Shown here: piece after piece, positions 63,805 to 64,000 of the stretch
Layout: each line of letters begins with the position of its first letter
How positions within the stretch are numbered: the first letter of the stretch is position 1
Assembly (NCBI GenBank): GCA_022452285.1
Contig: JAKUNG010000013.1
Location: 62,337-126,336, forward strand
DNA: 64,000 bases
Direction of reading: 5' to 3'
Source of the DNA: Terriglobia bacterium
GTDB taxonomy: Bacteria; Acidobacteriota; Terriglobia; Versatilivoradales; Versatilivoraceae
Position numbers and translations under genes: made by a program
The notes under the pieces: model-generated
What the model saw: the letters and a program-made list of their open reading frames with translations, nothing else
Databases searched by the model: none
Told to the model about the DNA's origin: nothing

Positions 63805-64000
63805 ATGAAAACAGTTGTCAGTCTAATAGTAAGTGGTTTATTCATTGCAAGTTTTACCCTGCAGGCCTGGGGATTAGCGCCCAGTCAGGCAGCGGTTAAG
63901 TTAACCCCTTCTGAACAGAGTTTTTTTGAATCCAAGATCCGTCCGCTACTTATCAAGCATTGTCAAAGCTGCCACTCAAGTGAGAAAACCCCCATGGGAG
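63805..64000 (+). CDS. Second PSCyt1 (planctomycete cytochrome C domain) protein, 5' part only
   Basis: A frame is open from ATG 63805 to the window edge (65 residues seen). A signal peptide (VVSLIVSGLFIASFTLQAWG) precedes FFESKIRPLLIKHCQSCHSSEK, with a C-x-x-C-H haem c motif in the same place and wording as in the PSCyt1 domain of the gene at 32059. It probably continues as another PSCyt1-DUF1549-DUF1553 protein beyond the window. Confidence 0.88.
   Translation, partial: MKTVVSLIVSGLFIASFTLQAWGLAPSQAAVKLTPSEQSFFESKIRPLLIKHCQSCHSSEKTPMG

Overview
This 64 kb window comes from a diderm (Gram-negative type) bacterium with an AT-rich chromosome. The stretches I counted by hand run at roughly 35-45% G+C. 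A TonB-dependent receptor, a heptosyltransferase-like GT9 enzyme, lipoprotein signals and a HupE-like membrane protein support an outer membrane. The paired DUF1501 / PSCyt-DUF1549-DUF1553 genes, a second PSCyt gene starting at the right edge, a DUF6807 (PmoA-type) lipoprotein, hydantoinase A/B, phytanoyl-CoA dioxygenase and an enolase-superfamily enzyme are typical of uncultured Planctomycetota, Verrucomicrobiota and Acidobacteriota. I cannot fix the phylum from this window. I see no phage, transposase, integrase, CRISPR array or rRNA.

Layout. 1-1.2 kb: the 3' end of accC, then thiE. 1.3-8.4 kb: a catabolic group (RraA/aldolase-like protein, FAD amine oxidoreductase, divergent hydantoinase A/B, amidohydrolase). 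8.4-12.4 kb: tRNA-Arg, an MFS exporter and the accD-folC pair. 12.5-20 kb: an unusual deoxyhypusine-synthase-like protein, CPBP protease, DUF6807 lipoprotein, degenerate HupE-like protein, inositol phosphatase and TonB receptor. 20-25.6 kb: an acid-sugar module (LarA-like isomerase, D-2-hydroxyacid dehydrogenase, DoxX, then convergent PdxA-family dehydrogenase and four-carbon acid sugar kinase). 25.6-31.6 kb: GT9, PpiC-type lipoprotein, orphan DNA methyltransferase, DUF1579-like protein, enolase-superfamily enzyme and a Sel1 protein. 31.8-36 kb: tRNA-Ser and the DUF1501/PSCyt operon. 36-46.7 kb: a U32-like TIM barrel, M23 peptidase, PfkB kinase, HD protein, polA, htpG, cytochrome c and GT2.

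46.9-53.3 kb holds a tight same-strand run: uvrA, a TPR protein, two small secreted proteins of unknown function and a SprT-like zinc protease. 53.5-56.3 kb carries PhyH, DapA-family and HpaI-type aldolase genes. After an uncharacterised gene and tRNA-Ala comes a region of different flavour: a Sel1-cyclophilin fusion lipoprotein, a sialidase-like BNR protein and a GC-richer acyl-CoA synthetase whose only well-placed start codon is ATC, followed by a coupled 63-residue membrane peptide. rmuC and the start of a second PSCyt protein close the window.

Taken together the region mixes housekeeping genes (fatty acid synthesis initiation, folate, DNA repair and replication, protein folding) with many small catabolic modules for organic acids, amino-acid derivatives and sugar acids, as expected of a generalist heterotroph living on dissolved or polymeric organic matter. 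That lifestyle statement is inference. There are many GTG and TTG starts, so several N-termini are judged from Shine-Dalgarno position and signal peptides.
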